Of a DNA stretch of 64,000 nt, positions 23,401-38,400 are shown in pieces. Every line of letters begins with the position of its first letter. Position 1 is the stretch's first letter. The DNA is from Pratylenchus scribneri (lineage: Eukaryota; Nematoda; Chromadorea; Rhabditida; Pratylenchidae), in the NCBI GenBank assembly GCA_030063045.1, contig JAQSEB010000140.1:682001-746000 (forward strand). Reading direction: 5' to 3'. A program made the translations under genes and the position numbers. The notes below the pieces were generated by a model that saw only the letters and a list, made by a program, of their open reading frames with translations, searched no databases and was not told where the DNA came from.

Positions 23401-26400
23401 AATCTTCAAAAAAATTTTTTTATTTTTAATTTTAAATTTTTTATATTATTTAAATTTATTTTATTATTTTATTTTTTATTAAAATATTTATTTTATTTTT
23501 ATTATTTAAATTAATTTAAAATTATTTAAATTAATTTAAAATTATTTTAATTTTATTTTTATTTAACCTGTTTTTGTGCCCGTTCACCGCCTTCTGCTTT
23601 GGCCAATCGATGAGCATCGGTCCATTGTTCTGCTTGTTGATACATGTCAACGGCGGCGGCCTGGGACAAAGAAATTTTTGGTTCAATTAAAGTCAAAATA
23701 TTTTTTAAAAATTTTATAAAAAATTTTAAAAAATATTTTATAAATTGAAAAAAAATATTTAAAATATTTTTGAAAATTTTTGATAAATTTTATAAAATTT
23801 AAATTTTCAATTTTTAAAAATTAAAAAAATATAAAATTGAAAATAATTTTTAATAAATTTTTATAAAAATTTTAAAAAATTTGAAAATATTTTTTGAAAT
23901 TATTATTAAAAATTTTTAAAATTAAAAAATATTTTTTGAAAATTTTATAAAAGAAATATTTATTGAAAATATTAAAAAATTTTTTATAAAATTTATAAAA
24001 ATTTCAATGAAAACCCACCCAATTTCCGGCCAACAAAAATTGTTCCTCCGCTGCCCTCAAATCGCCCTTTGCCTCTAACTCTTCAGCCAATCTTTTGTGC
24101 GCATTCTTAAATTGAGGAAGAATGAATTGAAATAACAATTTTTTTTCAAACTTGAACTTCGTCCGCATGGAATTGCCCCATCAATCGCATCATATCCTCC
24201 GTTCTGTCGGCCTCTTTGTACATTGCAATTGCCTTGTTCGGTTCACCCAATGCAATGAATAACTATGAAGGGGAAAAAGAGGATTTTAGGCATTTTTATT
24301 TGCCGAATAAACATTGAAAAAATTGTCGAAAATATTCTAAACCTTATAAACAATCAATAGTTTTGGGTTTAACCGAATTCTAATATAATTTTGAACCATT
24401 AAACCAAAATTAGTTTAAACCGTTTAATACCCTTTAATTGTTGACCAAACCAAGATTGGTTTAAACCGTTTAATACCTTTTAATTGTTGACCAAACCAAA
24501 ATTGGTTTAAACCGTTTAATACCCTTTAATTGTTGACCAAACCAAAATGGGTTTAAACCGTTTAATATCCTTTAATTATTGTCTTTGAATATTTTTCTAC
24601 AAATTAGATAATGTATTTTTAAATAATTTCTCCAATTAACTCACTTTTTCTGCATCTGCCAATTTTTTCTCCTCAACCAATTGGGCGGCCTTTTCCGTAT
24701 ACAATTCCCTGCTTTGGTCAATGCCAAAAAGTTCGGCTGCCAGTTTGAATGCGTCCACCCATCGGCCCGCTTTGTTGTACATTTCAATGGCTTCCGCCAA
24801 TTTGCCCGAATTTACATAGAGTGATTCGGCTTTCTGAAATAAATTTTGCTTTTTTAAGGTGAAATTATAATTTAATTTTTGGAAAAAAAATTATGTTAAC
24901 AGAATGGAAAAAATTATTTGACGTTGCTGGGAATCAAACCTTCAACCTCCAAAAACAAAACGAAGACGCTAACCACCTGAACTATTGGGTTCTTTTACTC
25001 AGAAAAAATTCTGTTAAATAGATTAAAAAAATTACTTTTCAATGTAGGTACCGAACCTTGAATACCCAAAAACAAAAAATGTAGACACTAACCATTCGGA
25101 CTATTCGGTTATCTTATTAAAAAATAAATAATTTAGATAGGTTAAAAACAACATTTAAAAAAAGGAAAGTAAAATTATCATTGACTTTTCCTAATAAGGA
25201 AATTCTCTTAATGAAAAATATAAATAAATATCTCACTTAAGGGTGGTTTATTTTTTCAAGAATATTTTTCTAAAACTCAGGAAACTGATGAAGGGAAAAG
25301 GCAATTTATAAAAATTTAAAAAAAAAAACTAATGAAAAATTCTATCAAGAGTGCTCTCATTTATTCAAAATAAATAATTCAAAATCACAAAAACAATATT
25401 AAATACAAAATAAAATAAAATAATGAATATAATATAAATCTTTTAAATTTACTCACATCCAATTCGCCGCTCAACTCAAAATGTTGGGCAATTTTGACAA
25501 AAAATGGTGCAGTCTCTTCGGATGGCTGCTGTTCCAATGCGTCCAAAATTTCCAATGCTTTTTCCCATTCTCGGGCATGAATTGCCGAGTCGATGGCCCG
25601 AATTGTGTTGCCACTTTCTGTGTGAAATTATTTTGGAATTTATTCATTAGAAAATTAATAGTATAAAATTAATTTTAAAATAAATTAATTAGATTAATTT
25701 TTAATTATATATATATATAAAAAATTTGAGTTACGTAAAATTTTTTCAAGATGGAGACTCCTACTGGACCGATTTTCGAGATCTTTTTTTTAAAAGTTTC
25801 CCATAAGTTTGTAACCAATGGGAAAAATCCTCTTTTTTCGAATTAACCCCCCGATTTCGAGATATTAGCCAAAAACCGGTTTAAAAAATTGAAATTTTTT
25901 CGGTTTGCCCTGGTAAAACTTTTTTCCTTTTGATTTTACGGTTTTAGGCCGGGTTAGCTTACAATTATTAAAATTTAATCAGAAAATTTCAGACCGAAAA
26001 CTCGGGCCGATTTTGAAAAATTCTTATTTGAAATTTTGGATTTTTTCCTGTATTTTTGAAAATTTTTAAAAATTCATACCTAAAAAACGTATAGAGTTCT
26101 AGGCCTAGATTTTTTTTATTTTTTAGCTTACAATTATTAAAATTTATTCCTAAAATTTCAGACCGAAAACTCGGGCCGATTTTGAAAAATTCTTATTTGA
26201 AATTTTGGATTTTTTCCTGTATTTTTGAAAATTTTTAAAAATTCATACCTAAAAAAAAACGTATAGAGTTCTAGGCCTAGATTTTTTTTTATTTTTTAGC
26301 TTACAATTATTAAAATTTATTCCTAAAATTTCAGACCGAAAACTCGGGCCGATTTTGAAAAATTCTTATTTGAAATTTTGGATTTTTTCCTGTATTTTTG

Positions 26401-29400
26401 AAAATTTTTAAAAATTCATACCTAAAAAACGTATAGAGCTCTAGGCCTAGATTTTTTTTATTTTTTAGCTTACAATTATTAAAATTTAATCAGAAAATTT
26501 CAGATCGAAAACTCGGGCCGATTTTGAAAAATTCTTATTTGAAATTTTGGATTTTTCTTGTATTTTTGAAAATTTTTAAAAATTCATACCTAAAAAACGT
26601 ATAGAGTTCTAGGCCTAGATTTTTTTTATTTTTTAGCTTACTATTATTAAAATTTAATCAGAAAATTTCAGATCGAAAACTCGGGCCGATTTTGAAAAAT
26701 TCTTATTTGAAATTTTGGATTTTTCCTGTATTTTTGAAAATTTTTAAAAATTCATACCTAAAAAACGTATAGAGCTCTAGGCCTAGATTTTTTTTATTTT
26801 TTAGCTTACTATTATTAAAATTTAATCAGAAAATTTCAGATCGAAAACTCGGGCCGATTTTGAAAAATTCTTATTTGAAATTTTGGATTTTTCCTGTATT
26901 TTTGAAAATTTTTAAAAATTCATACCTAAAAAACGTATAGAGCTCTAGGCCTAGATTTTTTTATTTTTTAGCTTACTATTATTAAAATTTAATCAGAAAA
27001 TTTCAGACCGAAAACTCGGGCCGATTTTGAAAAATTCTTATTTGAAATTTTGGATTTTTTCCTGTATTTTTGAAAATTTTTAAAAATTCATACCTAAAAA
27101 ACGTATAGAGCTCTAGGCCTAGATTTTTTTTATTTTTTAGCTTACTATTATTAAAATTTAATCAGAAAATTTCAGACCGAAAACTCGGGCCGATTTTGAA
27201 AAATTCTTATTTGAAATTTTGGATTTTTCCTGTATTTTTGAAAATTTTTAAAAATTCATACCTAAAAAAAAAACGTATAGAGTTCTAGGCCTAGATTTTT
27301 TTTTATTTTTTAGCTTACAATTATTAAAATTTATTCCTAAAATTTCAGACCGAAAACTCGGGCCGATTTTGAAAAATTCTTATTTGAAATTTTGGATTTT
27401 TTCCTGTATTTTTGAAAATTTTTAAAAATTCATACCTAAAAAAAAACGTATAGAGTTCTAGGCCTAGATTTTTTTTTATTTTTTAGCTTACAATTATTAA
27501 AATTTATTCCTAAAATTTCAGACCGAAAACTCGGGCCGATTTTGAAAAATTCTTATTTGAAATTTTGGATTTTTTCCTGTATTTTTGAAAATTTTTAAAA
27601 ATTCATACCTAAAAAACGTATAGAGCTCTAGGCCTAGATTTTTTTTATTTTTTAGCTTACAATTATTAAAATTTAATCAGAAAATTTCAGATCGAAAACT
27701 CGGGCCGATTTTGAAAAATTCTTATTTGAAATTTTGGATTTTTCTTGTATTTTTGAAAATTTTTAAAAATTCATACCTAAAAAACGTATAGAGTTCTAGG
27801 CCTAGATTTTTTTTATTTTTTAGCTTACTATTATTAAAATTTAATCAGAAAATTTCAGATCGAAAACTCGGGCCGATTTTGAAAAATTCTTATTTGAAAT
27901 TTTGGATTTTTCCTGTATTTTTGAAAATTTTTAAAAATTCATACCTAAAAAACGTATAGAGCTCTAGGCCTAGATTTTTTTTATTTTTTAGCTTACTATT
28001 ATTAAAATTTAATCAGAAAATTTCAGACCGAAAACTCGGGCCGATTTTGAAAAATTCTTATTTGAAATTTTGGATTTTTCCTGTATTTTGAAAATTTTTA
28101 AAAATTCATACCTAAAAAACGTATAGAGTTCTAGGCCTAGATTTTTTTTTATTTTTTAGCTTACAATTATTAAAATTTATTCCTAAAATTTCAGACCGAA
28201 AACTCGGGCCGATTTTGAAAAATTCTTATTTGAAATTTTGGATTTTTCCTGTATTTTTGAAAATTTTTAAAAATTCATACCTAAAAAACGTATAGAGCTC
28301 TAGGCCTAGATTTTTTTTATTTTTTAGCTTACTATTATTAAAATTTAATCAGAAAATTTCAGACCGAAAACTCGGGCCGATTTTGAAAAATTCTTATTTG
28401 AAATTTTGGATTTTTTCCTGTATTTTTGATAATTTTTAAAAATTCATACCTAAAAAACGTATAGAGTTCTAGGCCTAGATTTTTTTATTTTTTAGCTTAC
28501 TATTATTAAAATTTAATCAGAAAATTTCAGATCGAAAACTCGGGCCGATTTTGAAAAATTCTTATTTGAAATTTTGGATTTTTCCTGTATTTTTGAAAAT
28601 TTTTAAAAATTCATACCTAAAAAACGTATAGAGCTCTAGGCCTAGATTTTTTTTATTTTTTAGCTTACTATTATTAAAATTTAATCAGAAAATTTCAGAC
28701 CGAAAACTCGGGCCGATTTTGAAAAATTCTTATTTGAAATTTTGGATTTTTCCTGTATTTTTGAAAATTTTTAAAAATTCATACCTAAAAAACGTATAGA
28801 GTTCTAGGCCTAGATTTTTTTTTATTTTTTAGCTTACAATTATTAAAATTTATTCCTAAAATTTCAGACCGAAAACTCGGGCCGATTTTGAAAAATTCTT
28901 ATTTGAAATTTTGGATTTTTCTTGTATTTTTGAAAATTTTTAAAAATTCATACCTAAAAAACGTATAGAGTTCTAGGCCTAGATTTTTTTTATTTTTTAG
29001 CTTACTATTATTAAAATTTAATCAGAAAATTTCAGATCGAAAACTCGGGCCGATTTTGAAAAATTCTTATTTGAAATTTTGGATTTTTCCTGTATTTTTG
29101 AAAATTTTTAAAAATTCATACCTAAAAAACGTATAGAGCTCTAGGCCTAGATTTTTTTTATTTTTTAGCTTACTATTATTAAAATTTAATCAGAAAATTT
29201 CAGATCGAAAACTCGGGCCGATTTTGAAAAATTCTTATTTGAAATTTTGGATTTTTCCTGTATTTTTGAAAATTTTTAAAAATTCATACCTAAAAAACGT
29301 ATAGAGCTCTAGGCCTAGATTTTTTTATTTTTTAGCTTACTATTATTAAAATTTAATCAGAAAATTTCAGACCGAAAACTCGGGCCGATTTTGAAAAATT

Positions 29401-32400
29401 CTTATTTGAAATTTTGGATTTTTCCTGTATTTTTGAAAATTTTTAAAAATTCATACCTAAAAAACGTATAGAGCTCTAGGCCTAGATTTTTTTTATTTTT
29501 TAGCTTACTATTATTAAAATTTAATCAGAAAATTTCAGACCGAAAACTCGGGCCGATTTTGAAAAATTCTTATTTGAAATTTTGGATTTTTCCTGTATTT
29601 TTGAAAATTTTTAAAAATTCATACCTAAAAAAAAAACGTATAGAGTTCTAGGCCTAGATTTTTTTTTATTTTTTAGCTTACAATTATTAAAATTTATTCC
29701 TAAAATTTCAGACCGAAAACTCGGGCCGATTTTGAAAAATTCTTATTTGAAATTTTGGATTTTTTCCTGTATTTTTGAAAATTTTTAAAAATTCATACCT
29801 AAAAAACGTATAGAGCTCTAGGCCTAGATTTTTTTTATTTTTTAGCTTACTATTATTAAAATTTAATCAGAAAATTTCAGATCGAAAACTCGGGCCGATT
29901 TTGAAAAATTCTTATTTGAAATTTTGGATTTTTCCTGTATTTTGAAAATTTTTAAAAATTCATACCTAAAAAACGTATAGAGTTCTAGGCCTAGATTTTT
30001 TTTTATTTTTTAGCTTACAATTATTAAAATTTATTCCTAAAATTTCAGACCGAAAACTCGGGCCGATTTTGAAAAATTCTTATTTGAAATTTTGGATTTT
30101 TCCTGTATTTTTGAAAATTTTTAAAAATTCATACCTAAAAAACGTATAGAGCTCTAGGCCTAGATTTTTTTTATTTTTTAGCTTACTATTATTAAAATTT
30201 AATCAGAAAATTTCAGACCGAAAACTCGGGCCGATTTTGAAAAATTCTTATTTGAAATTTTGGATTTTTTCCTGTATTTTTGATAATTTTTAAAAATTCA
30301 TACCTAAAAAACGTATAGAGTTCTAGGCCTAGATTTTTTTATTTTTTAGCTTACTATTATTAAAATTTAATCAGAAAATTTCAGATCGAAAACTCGGGCC
30401 GATTTTGAAAAATTCTTATTTGAAATTTTGGATTTTTCCTGTATTTTTGAAAATTTTTAAAAATTCATACCTAAAAAACGTATAGAGCTCTAGGCCTAGA
30501 TTTTTTTTATTTTTTAGCTTACTATTATTAAAATTTAATCAGAAAATTTCAGACCGAAAACTCGGGCCGATTTTGAAAAATTCTTATTTGAAATTTTGGA
30601 TTTTTCCTGTATTTTTGAAAATTTTTAAAAATTCATACCTAAAAAACGTATAGAGTTCTAGGCCTAGATTTTTTTTTATTTTTTAGCTTACAATTATTAA
30701 AATTTATTCCTAAAATTTCAGACCGAAAACTCGGGCCGATTTTGAAAAATTCTTATTTGAAATTTTGGATTTTTCTTGTATTTTTGAAAATTTTTAAAAA
30801 TTCATACCTAAAAAACGTATAGAGTTCTAGGCCTAGATTTTTTTTATTTTTTAGCTTACTATTATTAAAATTTAATCAGAAAATTTCAGATCGAAAACTC
30901 GGGCCGATTTTGAAAAATTCTTATTTGAAATTTTGGATTTTTCCTGTATTTTTGAAAATTTTTAAAAATTCATACCTAAAAAACGTATAGAGCTCTAGGC
31001 CTAGATTTTTTTTATTTTTTAGCTTACTATTATTAAAATTTAATCAGAAAATTTCAGATCGAAAACTCGGGCCGATTTTGAAAAATTCTTATTTGAAATT
31101 TTGGATTTTTCCTGTATTTTTGAAAATTTTTAAAAATTCATACCTAAAAAACGTATAGAGCTCTAGGCCTAGATTTTTTTATTTTTTAGCTTACTATTAT
31201 TAAAATTTAATCAGAAAATTTCAGACCGAAAACTCGGGCCGATTTTGAAAAATTCTTATTTGAAATTTTGGATTTTTCCTGTATTTTTGAAAATTTTTAA
31301 AAATTCATACCTAAAAAACGTATAGAGCTCTAGGCCTAGATTTTTTTTATTTTTTAGCTTACTATTATTAAAATTTAATCAGAAAATTTCAGACCGAAAA
31401 CTCGGGCCGATTTTGAAAAATTCTTATTTGAAATTTTGGATTTTTCCTGTATTTTTGAAAATTTTTAAAAATTCATACCTAAAAAAAAAACGTATAGAGT
31501 TCTAGGCCTAGATTTTTTTTTATTTTTTAGCTTACAATTATTAAAATTTATTCCTAAAATTTCAGACCGAAAACTCGGGCCGATTTTGAAAAATTCTTAT
31601 TTGAAATTTTGGATTTTTTCCTGTATTTTTGAAAATTTTTAAAAATTCATACCTAAAAAAAAACGTATAGAGTTCTAGGCCTAGATTTTTTTTTATTTTT
31701 TAGCTTACAATTATTAAAATTTATTCCTAAAATTTCAGACCGAAAACTCGGGCCGATTTTGAAAAATTCTTATTTGAAATTTTGGATTTTTTCCTGTATT
31801 TTTGAAAATTTTTAAAAATTCATACCTAAAAAACATATAGAGCTCTAGGCCTAGATTTTTTTTATTTTTTAGCTTACAATTATTAAAATTTAATCAGAAA
31901 ATTTCAGATCGAAAACTCGGGCCGATTTTGAAAAATTCTTATTTGAAATTTTGGATTTTTCTTGTATTTTTGAAAATTTTTAAAAATTCATACCTAAAAA
32001 ACGTATAGAGTTCTAGGCCTAGATTTTTTTTATTTTTTAGCTTACTATTATTAAAATTTAATCAGAAAATTTCAGATCGAAAACTCGGGCCGATTTTGAA
32101 AAATTCTTATTTGAAATTTTGGATTTTTCCTGTATTTTTGAAAATTTTTAAAAATTCATACCTAAAAAACGTATAGAGCTCTAGGCCTAGATTTTTTTTA
32201 TTTTTTAGCTTACTATTATTAAAATTTAATCAGAAAATTTCAGACCGAAAACTCGGGCCGATTTTGAAAAATTCTTATTTGAAATTTTGGATTTTTCCTG
32301 TATTTTTGAAAATTTTTAAAAATTCATACCTAAAAAACGTATAGAGCTCTAGGCCTAGATTTTTTTTATTTTTTAGCTTACTATTATTAAAATTTAATCA

Positions 32401-35400
32401 GAAAATTTCAGATCGAAAACTCGGGCCGATTTTGAAAAATTCTTATTTGAAATTTTGGATTTTTCCTGTATTTTTGAAAATTTTTAAAAATTCATACCTA
32501 AAAAACGTATAGAGCTCTAGGCCTAGATTTTTTTATTTTTTAGCTTACTATTATTAAAATTTATTCCTAAAATTTCAGACCGAAAACTCGGGCCGATTTT
32601 GAAAAATTCTTATTTGAAATTTTGGATTTTTTCCTGTATTTTTGATAATTTTTAAAAATTCATACCTAAAAAACGTATAGAGTTCTAGGCCTAGATTTTT
32701 TTATTTTTTAGCTTACTATTATTAAAATTTAATCAGAAAATTTCAGATCGAAAACTCGGGCCGATTTTGAAAAATTCTTATTTGAAATTTTGGATTTTTC
32801 CTGTATTTTTGAAAATTTTTAAAAATTCATACCTAAAAAACGTATAGAGCTCTAGGCCTAGATTTTTTTTATTTTTTAGCTTACTATTATTAAAATTTAA
32901 TCAGAAAATTTCAGACCGAAAACTCGGGCCGATTTTGAAAAATTCTTATTTGAAATTTTGGATTTTTCCTGTATTTTTGAAAATTTTTAAAAATTCATAC
33001 CTAAAAAACGTATAGAGTTCTAGGCCTAGATTTTTTTTTATTTTTTAGCTTACAATTATTAAAATTTATTCCTAAAATTTCAGACCGAAAACTCGGGCCG
33101 ATTTTGAAAAATTCTTATTTGAAATTTTGGATTTTTTCCTGTATTTTTGAAAATTTTTAAAAATTCATACCTAAAAAAAAAAACGTATAGAGTTCTAGGC
33201 CTAGATTTTTTTTTATTTTTTAGCTTACAATTATTAAAATTTATTCCTAAAATTTCAGACCGAAAACTCGGGCCGATTTTGAAAAATTCTTATTTGAAAT
33301 TTTGGATTTTTTCCTGTATTTTTGAAAATTTTTAAAAATTCATACCTAAAAAAAAAAAACGTATAGAGTTCTAGGCCTAGATTTTTTTTTATTTTTTAGC
33401 TTACTATTATTAAAATTTAATCAGAAAATTTCAGACCGAAAACTCGGGCCGATTTTGAAAAATTCTTATTTGAAATTTTGGATTTTTCCTGTATTTTTGA
33501 AAATTTTTAAAAATTCATACCTAAAAAACGTATAGAGCTCTAGGCCTAGATTTTTTTTATTTTTTAGCTTACTATTATTAAAATTTAATCAGAAAATTTC
33601 AGACCGAAAACTCGGGCCGATTTTGAAAAATTCTTATTTGAAATTTTGGATTTTTCCTGTATTTTTGAAAATTTTTAAAAATTCATACCTAAAAAAAAAA
33701 CGTATAGAGTTCTAGGCCTAGATTTTTTTTTATTTTTTAGCTTACAATTATTAAAATTTATTCCTAAAATTTCAGACCGAAAACTCGGGCCGATTTTGAA
33801 AAATTCTTATTTGAAATTTTGGATTTTTCCTGTATTTTTGAAAATTTTTAAAAATTCATACCTAAAAAACGTATAGAGCTCTAGGCCTAGATTTTTTTTA
33901 TTTTTTAGCTTACTATTATTAAAATTTAATCAGAAAATTTCAGACCGAAAACTCGGGCCGATTTTGAAAAATTCTTATTTGAAATTTTGGATTTTTCCTG
34001 TATTTTTGAAAATTTTTAAAAATTCATACCTAAAAAAAAACGTATAGAGTTCTAGGCCTAGATTTTTTTTTATTTTTTAGCTTACAATTATTAAAATTTA
34101 TTCCTAAAATTTCAGACCGAAAACTCGGGCCGATTTTGAAAAATTCTTATTTGAAATTTTGGATTTTTCCTGTATTTTTGAAAATTTTTAAAAATTCATA
34201 CCTAAAAAACGTATAGAGCTCTAGGCCTAGATTTTTTTTTATTTTTTAGCTTACAATTATTAAAATTTATTCCTAAAATTTCAGACCGAAAACTCGGGCC
34301 GATTTTGAAAAATTCTTATTTGAAATTTTGGATTTTTTCCTGTATTTTTGAAAATTTTTAAAAATTCATACCTAAAAAAAAAAAACGTATAGAGTTCTAG
34401 GCCTAGATTTTTTTTTATTTTTTAGCTTACTATTATTAAAATTTAATCAGAAAATTTCAGACCGAAAACTCGGGCCGATTTTGAAAAATTCTTATTTGAA
34501 ATTTTGGATTTTTCCTGTATTTTTGAAAATTTTTAAAAATTCATACCTAAAAAACGTATAGAGCTCTAGGCCTAGATTTTTTTTATTTTTTAGCTTACTA
34601 TTATTAAAATTTAATCAGAAAATTTCAGACCGAAAACTCGGGCCGATTTTGAAAAATTCTTATTTGAAATTTTGGATTTTTCCTGTATTTTTGAAAATTT
34701 TTAAAAATTCATACCTAAAAAAAAAACGTATAGAGTTCTAGGCCTAGATTTTTTTTTATTTTTTAGCTTACAATTATTAAAATTTATTCCTAAAATTTCA
34801 GACCGAAAACTCGGGCCGATTTTGAAAAATTCTTATTTGAAATTTTGGATTTTTCCTGTATTTTTGAAAATTTTTAAAAATTCATACCTAAAAAACGTAT
34901 AGAGCTCTAGGCCTAGATTTTTTTTATTTTTTAGCTTACTATTATTAAAATTTAATCAGAAAATTTCAGACCGAAAACTCGGGCCGATTTTGAAAAATTC
35001 TTATTTGAAATTTTGGATTTTTCCTGTATTTTTGAAAATTTTTAAAAATTCATACCTAAAAAACGTATAGAGCTCTAGGCCTAGATTTTTTTTATTTTTT
35101 AGCTTACTATTATTAAAATTTAATCAGAAAATTTCAGACCGAAAACTCGGGCCGATTTTGAAAAATTCTTATTTGAAATTTTGGATTTTTCCTGTATTTT
35201 TGAAAATTTTTAAAAATTCATACCTAAAAAAAAACGTATAGAGTTCTAGGCCTAGATTTTTTTTTATTTTTTAGCTTACAATTATTAAAATTTATTCCTA
35301 AAATTTCAGACCGAAAACTCGGGCCGATTTTGAAAAATTCTTATTTGAAATTTTGGATTTTTCCTGTATTTTTGAAAATTTTTAAAAATTCATACCTAAA

Positions 35401-38400
35401 AAACGTATAGAGCTCTAGGCCTAGATTTTTTTTATTTTTTAGCTTACTATTATTAAAATTTAATCAGAAAATTTCAGACCGAAAACTCGGGCCGATTTTG
35501 AAAAATTCTTATTTGAAATTTTGGATTTTTCCTGTATTTTTGAAAATTTTTAAAAATTCATACCTAAAAAACGTATAGAGCTCTAGGCCTAGATTTTTTT
35601 TATTTTTTAGCTTACTATTATTAAAATTTAATCAGAAAATTTCAGACCGAAAACTCGGGCCGATTTTGAAAAATTCTTATTTGAAATTTTGGATTTTTCC
35701 TGTATTTTTGAAAATTTTTAAAAATTCATACCTAAAAAAATGTATAGAGTTCTAGGCCTAGATTTTTTTTTATTTTTTAGCTTACAATTATTAAAATTTA
35801 TTCCTAAAATTTCAGACCGAAAACTCGGGCCGATTTTGAAAAATTCTTATTTGAAATTTTGGATTTTTTCCTGTATTTTTGAAAATTTTTAAAAATTCAT
35901 ACCTAAAAAAAAAAAACGTATAGAGTTCTAGGCCTAGATTTTTTTTATTTTTTAGCTTACTATTATTAAAATTTAATCAGAAAATTTCAGACCGAAAACT
36001 CGGGCCGATTTTGAAAAATTCTTATTTGAAATTTTGGATTTTTCCTGTATTTTTGAAAATTTTTAAAAATTCATACCTAAAAAAAAACGTATAGAGTTCT
36101 AGGCCTAGATTTTTTTTATTTTTTAGCTTACTATTATTAAAATTTAATCAGAAAATTTCAGACCGAAAACTCGGGCCGATTTTGAAAAATTCTTATTTGA
36201 AATTTTGGATTTTTCCTGTATTTTTGAAAATTTTTAAAAATTCATACCTAAAAAACGTATAGAGCTCTAGGCCTAGATTTTTTTTATTTTTTAGCTTACT
36301 ATTATTAAAATTTAATCAGAAAATTTCAGACCGAAAACTCGGGCCGATTTTGAAAAATTCTTATTTGAAATTTTGGATTTTTCCTGTATTTTTGAAAATT
36401 TTTAAAAATTCATACCTAAAAAAATGTATAGAGTTCTAGGCCTAGATTTTTTTTTATTTTTTAGCTTACAATTATTAAAATTTATTCCTAAAATTTCAGA
36501 CCGAAAACTCGGGCCGATTTTGAAAAATTCTTATTTGAAATTTTGGATTTTTCCTGTATTTTTGAAAATTTTTAAAAATTCATACCTAAAAAACGTATAG
36601 AGCTCTAGGCCTAGATTTTTTTTATTTTTTAGCTTACTATTATTAAAATTTAATCAGAAAATTTCAGACCGAAAACTCGGGCCGATTTTGAATTTTTCCT
36701 GTATTTTTGAAAATTTTTAAAAATTCATACCTAAAAAAAAAACGTATAGAGTTCTAGGCCTAGATTTTTTTTTATTTTTTAGCTTACAATTATTAAAATT
36801 TATTCCTAAAATTTCAGACCGAAAACTCGGGCCGATTTTGAAAAATTCTTATTTGAAATTTTGGATTTTTCCTGTATTTTTGAAAATTTTTAAAAATTCA
36901 TACCTAAAAAACGTATAGAGTTCTAGGCCTAGATTTTTTTTTATTTTTTAGCTTACAATTATTAAAATTTATTCCTAAAATTTCAGACCGAAAACTCGGG
37001 CCGATTTTGAAAAATTCTTATTTGAAATTTTGGATTTTTTCCTGTATTTTTGAAAATTTTTAAAAATTCATACCTAAAAAAAAAACGTATAGAGTTCTAG
37101 GCCTAGATTTTTTTTTATTTTTTAGCTTACAATTATTAAAATTTATTCCTAAAATTTCAGACCGAAAACTCGGGCCGATTTTGAAAAATTCTTATTTGAA
37201 ATTTTGGATTTTTTCCTGTATTTTTGAAAATTTTTAAAAATTCATACCTAAAAAAAAAAACGTATAGAGTTCTAGGCCTAGATTTTTTTTTATTTTTTAG
37301 CTTACTATTATTAAAATTTAATCAGAAAATTTCAGACCGAAAACTCGGGCCGATTTTGAAAAATTCTTATTTGAAATTTTGGATTTTTCCTGTATTTTTG
37401 AAAATTTTTAAAAATTCATACCTAAAAAACGTATAGAGCTCTAGGCCTAGATTTTTTTTATTTTTTAGCTTACTATTATTAAAATTTAATCAGAAAATTT
37501 CAGACCGAAAACTCGGGCCGATTTTGAAAAATTCTTATTTGAAATTTTGGATTTTTCCTGTATTTTTGAAAATTTTTAAAAATTCATACCTAAAAAAAAA
37601 CGTATAGAGTTCTAGGCCTAGATTTTTTTTTATTTTTTAGCTTACAATTATTAAAATTTATTCCTAAAATTTCAGACCGAAAACTCGGGCCGATTTTGAA
37701 AAATTCTTATTTGAAATTTTGGATTTTTTCCTGTATTTTTGAAAATTTTTAAAAATTCATACCTAAAAAAAAAACGTATAGAGTTCTAGGCCTAGATTTT
37801 TTTTTTATTTTTTAGCTTACAATTATTAAAATTTATTCCTAAAATTTCAGACCGAAAACTCGGGCCGATTTTGAAAAATTCTTATTTGAAATTTTGGATT
37901 TTTTCCTGTATTTTTGAAAATTTTTAAAAATTCATACCTAAAAAACATATAGAGCTCTAGGCCTAGATTTTTTTTATTTTTTAGCTTACAATTATTAAAA
38001 TTTAATCAGAAAATTTCAGATCGAAAACTCGGGCCGATTTTGAAAAATTCTTATTTGAAATTTTGGATTTTTCTTGTATTTTTGAAAATTTTTAAAAATT
38101 CATACCTAAAAAACGTATAGAGTTCTAGGCCTAGATTTTTTTTTATTTTTTAGCTTACAATTATTAAAATTTATTCCTAAAATTTCAGACCGAAAACTCG
38201 GGCCGATTTTGAAAAATTCTTATTTGAAATTTTGGATTTTTCCTGTATTTTTGAAAATTTTTAAAAATTCATACCTAAAAAACGTATAGAGCTCTAGGCC
38301 TAGATTTTTTTTATTTTTTAGCTTACTATTATTAAAATTTAATCAGAAAATTTCAGACCGAAAACTCGGGCCGATTTTGAAAAATTCTTATTTGAAATTT

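Noticed and set aside
33147..37436. Open frames of 60-70 codons inside the satellite (33147-33335, 37224-37436)
   Set aside because: They read through repeat monomers whose homopolymer lengths happen to stay in frame; same peptide recurs by repetition, with no domain.
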